DNA of 64,000 nt from positions 433,999-497,998 of the forward strand of contig NZ_PZJP01000008.1 in the NCBI RefSeq assembly GCF_003206645.1, read 5' to 3'. Under the pieces are notes generated by a model. The model did not search any database and was not told the origin of the DNA. It was given only the letters and a program-made list of their open reading frames with translations. The position numbers and the translations under genes are program-made. Shown here one piece after another: positions 60,583 to 64,000 of this stretch; position 1 is the first letter of the stretch, and each line of letters begins with the position of its first letter. This DNA is from Salinicola aestuarinus (GTDB taxonomy: Bacteria; Pseudomonadota; Gammaproteobacteria; Pseudomonadales; Halomonadaceae).

Positions 60583-62034
60583 TTACCGGGTGGCGGGCAG
60601 ATAGCGATGCCGAACATTGGAGACATACTGCAGAATACGCACCACCTGGCAGCTATAACCGAATTCGTTGTCGTACCAGACGTAGACCACGGCCTGCTTG
60701 CCGTCGGCGATGGTCGCCTTGGCATCGATGATGCCGGCATGGCGATTACCCACGAAGTCCGATGACACCACTTCCGGCGAATCGACATAGTCGATCTGTT
60801 TGTGCATCGGCGAGTGGAGCGCCATCTGACGCAGATAATCGTTGAGCGCCTCACGGTCGGTGTCGCGCTCGAGCGTCAGGTTGAGAATCGCCATCGAGAC
60901 ATTGGGGGTCGGGACACGGATCGCGTTACCGGTGAGCTTGCCCGCGAGCTCCGGTAGCGCCTTCGACACCGCCTTGGCCGCGCCCGTCTCGGTCAACACC
61001 ATGTTGAGCGGCGCGCTACGGCCACGCCGGTCCCCCTTGTGATAGTTATCGATCAGGTTCTGGTCGTTGGTATACGAATGCACGGTCTCGACGTGGCCGT
61101 GAGCGACGCCGAACTCGTCCTGTATTGCCTTGAGCACCGGGACAATCGCGTTCGTCGTGCAGGACGCCGCAGAAATGATGCGATCGTCTTCACCGATCAT
61201 GCCGCTGTTGATGCCGTGGACGATATTCTTGAGATCCCCCTTGCCCGGCGCCGTCAGCAGAACCTTGGCCACGCCTTTCGATTCGAGATGCTGCGCAAGC
61301 CCCTCGCGGTCGCGCCACTTGCCGGTATTGTCGACGACGATGGCGTTGTCGATGCCATAGGCGGTGTAGTCGATCTGAGAGGGGGAGTCCGCATAGATGA
61401 TGCGGATGGTATGACCGTTGGCGATCAGCGCCTGATTGTCGCTGTCGACATCAATGGAGCCACCGAAAGGGCCGTGAACCGAATCGCGCCGCAGCAGACT
61501 CGCCCGCTTTTCGAGATCGTCCCCGTCGCCGCGGACCACGATGGCGCGCAGGCGCAGCAGGTTACCGCCGCCCGCCTTCTCGATCAGAATTCGCGCGAGG
61601 ATACGACCGATCCGTCCAAACCCGTAAAGCACCACGTCCTGCGGTTCGCCGCCCATGCCACTGCCGTCGTGGCCCTCGACGATATCGGCGAGCTCACGCT
61701 TGAGAAAGGCGGCAACATCCTGCTCGCCGGACTGCTTGAAGGCCACACCCAGCCGACCGATGTCGATATGTGCCGGCCCCGGATTGAGATCGAGAATCGC
61801 CTTGACCATCGGCAACGTATCGCAGACCGACAGCTCCGTGTCCTCCACCTTACGCACATAGCGATGATTCTTGAGGATGCGCAGCACAGAACGATTGATC
61901 AGCGAGCGTCCGTACAGCGAGGGAATCACGTTGTACTCGCGGTAGAGCTTGCCCAGCAGCGGAATCATCTCCTCTGCCCGCGCCTCGTTGTCCTGCCACT
62001 GCTGAAAAACGCTGTCGTTCGACTGTTCGCTCAC
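60583..62034 (-). CDS. Glyceraldehyde-3-phosphate dehydrogenase, long form
   Basis: Phosphorylating GAPDH with an extra N-terminal domain. Residues 1-130 (GTG start) are a helical region absent from standard 330-residue GAPDH; the NAD-binding motif GFGRIGR is at 138-144 and the catalytic pair is Cys292 (SAASCTTNA) and His319 (VHSYTNDQ). Total 483 residues, like the Pseudomonas protein next to mfd and nqr. GTG 62034 is the start: GAGG is 7 nt upstream and the next residues (SEQSNDSVFQQW) are family-like. It is probably the gluconeogenic isoenzyme, which the upstream HexR-like site supports. Confidence 0.92.
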   Translation of the reverse strand: MSEQSNDSVFQQWQDNEARAEEMIPLLGKLYREYNVIPSLYGRSLINRSVLRILKNHRYVRKVEDTELSVCDTLPMVKAILDLNPGPAHIDIGRLGVAFKQSGEQDVAAFLKRELADIVEGHDGSGMGGEPQDVVLYGFGRIGRILARILIEKAGGGNLLRLRAIVVRGDGDDLEKRASLLRRDSVHGPFGGSIDVDSDNQALIANGHTIRIIYADSPSQIDYTAYGIDNAIVVDNTGKWRDREGLAQHLESKGVAKVLLTAPGKGDLKNIVHGINSGMIGEDDRIISAASCTTNAIVPVLKAIQDEFGVAHGHVETVHSYTNDQNLIDNYHKGDRRGRSAPLNMVLTETGAAKAVSKALPELAGKLTGNAIRVPTPNVSMAILNLTLERDTDREALNDYLRQMALHSPMHKQIDYVDSPEVVSSDFVGNRHAGIIDAKATIADGKQAVVYVWYDNEFGYSCQVVRILQYVSNVRHRYLPATR

Positions 62035-62134
62035 GGACCGGCCTCGCTTGAAGTGGATCGATGACATTGGCTGACTCGCGCCTCGACGCAGATGCCCTGC
62101 TATCGACCGCCAGTCGCTCACCAAAAACGTGAGC

Positions 62135-62164
62135 ATTATCCGCGGGCTACAAAAGCCGCCGCAA
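62135..62164 (-). promoter_or_regulatory. Candidate promoter of gap
   Basis: Minus-strand TTGCGG (62164-62159), an 18-nt spacer and GATAAT (62140-62135). A 6-bp hairpin (62116-62121 with 62129-62134) follows at once in the leader, which is about 95 nt long. Confidence 0.5.
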
Positions 62165-62184
62165 TCGCCGCGTAGTCGCAAGCG

Positions 62185-62201
62185 GTGTAGTTTCACTACA
62201 C
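62185..62201. promoter_or_regulatory. HexR-like operator upstream of gap
   Basis: The perfect 17-nt palindrome GTGTAGTTTCACTACAC contains the TGTA-N7-TACA layout of HexR sites in gammaproteobacteria. It sits about 20 nt upstream of the gap -35, a place that suits activation, and about 120 nt upstream of mfd. Confidence 0.65.
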
Positions 62202-62268
62202 TGGTCCAAACCCGAACGCGCTGGCATCGGTTTGCCCTGCCGGGCACCCCCCGCGGCGGCGATCAGCC

Positions 62269-62277
62269 TGCTATCAT
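62269..62277 (+). promoter_or_regulatory. Extended -10 promoter of mfd
   Basis: TGCTATCAT (62269-62277) is an extended -10 element without a visible -35, 46 nt before the mfd ATG. Confidence 0.45.
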
Positions 62278-62323
62278 CTCTGCAAATTCCTTCTCGCCTC
62301 CCATCTACGCCATCGAAAGGTCC

Positions 62324-64000
62324 ATGTCGCAATTCAGCCCTCTCTCGCCCCCGCGCCCCCGCGGCGTGCGCGAAACGACCTACTGCCAGCTTCCCTACGG
62401 TAGCGCCAGCGCCCTGACGCTCGCCCGCCTGGCAGAGGACGCGCCGCTACTCGTCATCACGCCGGATACCGCCAGCGCCCAGCGCCTGGAAACCGCGCTT
62501 CGCTTCTATGCCGATACGCCGGTGATGCCGTTTCCCGATTGGGAGACGCTGCCCTACGACAGTTTCTCGCCTCACCAGGACATCGTCTCCGCTCGCCTGC
62601 GCACGCTTCGCGAACTGCAGGAGGGTACCCGGGGTATCGTCCTGGTACCGATCAACACGCTGATGCAGCGCCTGCCGCCGCGAGAGTACGTTGCCGGCCG
62701 GGTACTCACGCTGGCCAACGGCGATCAGCTCGATCGTGAAGGGTTCCGAGAACGCCTCTCGCGTGCCGGATATCGCGCAGTGGAAACGGTCTACGAGCCA
62801 GGCGAATACGCTATGCGTGGCGCGCTGATCGACCTCTTCCCCATGGGAACGGATGCACCGCTGCGCATCGATCTTTTCGACGACGAGATCGACTCGCTGC
62901 GTCGTTTCGATCCGGATTCGCAGCGGTCAGGCGACAAGCTCGAGCGCATCGAACTCCTGCCCGCCCACGAGTACTCACTGTCGCGTTCCGCGATCGCCTG
63001 CTTTCGAGAAGGGTTCGAGACCCTTTTCGATGTAGATCCACGCCAGTGCCCGCTCTATGTCGACGCCATCAAGGGAATTCCCTCCCCGGGCCTCGAGCAG
63101 TATCTGCCGCTGTTCTTCGAGGAAACGGCGACCCTCTTCGAACACCTCGCCGATGACACCCGTGTCGCGCTGCTCCCGGAAGTGCACGCCGCCGCGGAGA
63201 GCCACTGGCGCGCCATCGAGAGCCGCTACGAGAACCTCGGCGTGGACCCCACCCGACCGCTTTTGCCGCCAGCACGCGCCTTCGTGCCCGTCGCCGAGGT
63301 GTTCGCCGCGATCAAGCGCCATCCGCGTCTGGAGTTCACGCCGGCAAGCGACGACAACGCTGTCGGCGACAACGTGCATGCCAGCACCACCCAGATGCCG
63401 CCGACGGTCGCCATCAATGCCCGCGCGCAGCAACCGCTGTCGACACTGGAGCAGTTCCTAGGCGCCCATCGGGATCTTCGCGTGCTGTTCGTCGCCGAGT
63501 CTCGCGGCCGCCGGGAGGCACTCGACGAAACGCTCTCGCCGCTGGTCCGTGAAATGCCGCACGTCGAGAACTGGCGCGAGTTCCTCGAGGGCGACAGTCA
63601 CTTTGCGATTACCGAGGGTGGGCTCGACGAGGGACTATGGCTCGGCGACCCGGCGGTCGCCGTGATCACCGAGACCGAACTTTACGGCGAGGTGGTGCGC
63701 CAGTCGCGACGCCGCGCCAAGGCGACCGATGACAACGAGCTCGCGGTGCGACATCTGTCGGAGCTCAAACCCGGCTCGCCGGTGGTTCACCAGTATCACG
63801 GTGTCGGCCGCTACCAGGGACTCGAGACGATCCACGCCGGCGGTCTGGCGGCGGAATTTCTGGCACTCGAGTACGCCAACGGCGCCAAGCTCTACGTCCC
63901 GGTGGACAATCTTCAGCTGATCTCGCGCTATGCCGGCGCCAGCGACGAACTCGCACCGTTGCACAAGCTCGGCTCCGACACCTGGGACAAGGCCAAGCGC
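62324..64000 (+). CDS. mfd: Transcription-repair coupling factor Mfd (5' part)
   Basis: The first 559 codons of a gene that continues past the window; full Mfd is about 1150 residues. Mfd removes RNA polymerase stalled at lesions and recruits UvrA. The visible part contains the UvrB-homology module (LPYGSASALTLARL, FPDWETLPYDSFSPHQDIVSARL, and the GEYAMRGALIDLFPMG block), the linker, and the start of the RNA-polymerase-interacting domain (ELKPGSPVVHQYHGVGRYQGLE and KLYVPVDNLQLISRY, about 505-545). The helicase motifs lie outside. ATG 62324 has AAAGG only 3-4 nt upstream. Divergent from gap. Confidence 0.95.
   Translation, partial: MSQFSPLSPPRPRGVRETTYCQLPYGSASALTLARLAEDAPLLVITPDTASAQRLETALRFYADTPVMPFPDWETLPYDSFSPHQDIVSARLRTLRELQEGTRGIVLVPINTLMQRLPPREYVAGRVLTLANGDQLDREGFRERLSRAGYRAVETVYEPGEYAMRGALIDLFPMGTDAPLRIDLFDDEIDSLRRFDPDSQRSGDKLERIELLPAHEYSLSRSAIACFREGFETLFDVDPRQCPLYVDAIKGIPSPGLEQYLPLFFEETATLFEHLADDTRVALLPEVHAAAESHWRAIESRYENLGVDPTRPLLPPARAFVPVAEVFAAIKRHPRLEFTPASDDNAVGDNVHASTTQMPPTVAINARAQQPLSTLEQFLGAHRDLRVLFVAESRGRREALDETLSPLVREMPHVENWREFLEGDSHFAITEGGLDEGLWLGDPAVAVITETELYGEVVRQSRRRAKATDDNELAVRHLSELKPGSPVVHQYHGVGRYQGLETIHAGGLAAEFLALEYANGAKLYVPVDNLQLISRYAGASDELAPLHKLGSDTWDKAKR

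Overview
The window is a 64 kb piece of a GC-rich gammaproteobacterial chromosome. Gene content and order point to the Halomonadaceae or a close relative. The order resembles Pseudomonas in several blocks (tmk-holB-pilZ-tatD; lpxK-kdsB-phosphatase-murB-rne; nqrA-F beside a long GAPDH and mfd), but a Na+-pumping NQR, a TtpC-type TonB system and a Tus-like protein fit a marine or halophilic lineage. This assignment is inference from proteins and synteny. I saw no rRNA, tRNA, insertion sequence, prophage or CRISPR array. Codon use looks uniform, so this is core chromosome with very few accessory genes.

Layout. 0-5 kb: DinG and RhlB-type helicases, a small basic protein coupled to exonuclease III. 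5-10.4 kb: a six-gene TonB2-type energy-transduction operon (DUF3450, TtpC-like, ExbB, ExbD, TonB, TPR) behind a probable Fur box. 10.5-14.3 kb: electron-transfer flavoprotein genes etfBA and the divergent ETF:quinone oxidoreductase gene. 14.4-19 kb: tatD, DUF1285, a UvrD/PcrA-like helicase and a sulfurtransferase, all on the minus strand. 19.1-28.5 kb: one long minus-strand run from yceD-rpmF through plsX-fabD-fabG-acpP-fabF to pabC-mltG-tmk-holB-pilZ, covering fatty-acid initiation, ACP, folate, peptidoglycan and replication-clamp functions. 28.9-32.3 kb: Maf/YceF, SppA, a HAD phosphatase and RluC. 33-37 kb: RNase E with a long leader and a very large disordered C-terminal half. 37-47.8 kb: envelope genes (murB, kdsB, lpxK, msbA), comEC, a DUF2062 protein and lolCD. 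48-51.4 kb: agmatine-to-putrescine enzymes (aguA, aguB) and a Tus-family replication-terminator protein. 51.5-60.2 kb: sthA and the nqrABCDEF-apbE-nqrM set. 60.5-64 kb: a long GAPDH with a HexR-like operator, and the 5' part of mfd, cut by the window edge.

Most genes are housekeeping. The most interesting items are a chromosomal Tus homologue that keeps residues of the fork-lock pocket and has an AT-rich candidate Ter/operator just upstream; a perfect HexR-type palindrome upstream of the GAPDH gene; a near-consensus promoter so close to yceD that its mRNA would be almost leaderless; and an unusually long, repeat-bearing RNase E scaffold domain. Many start codons were moved from the longest open frame using ribosome-binding sites and family N-termini; the reasons are given per gene.
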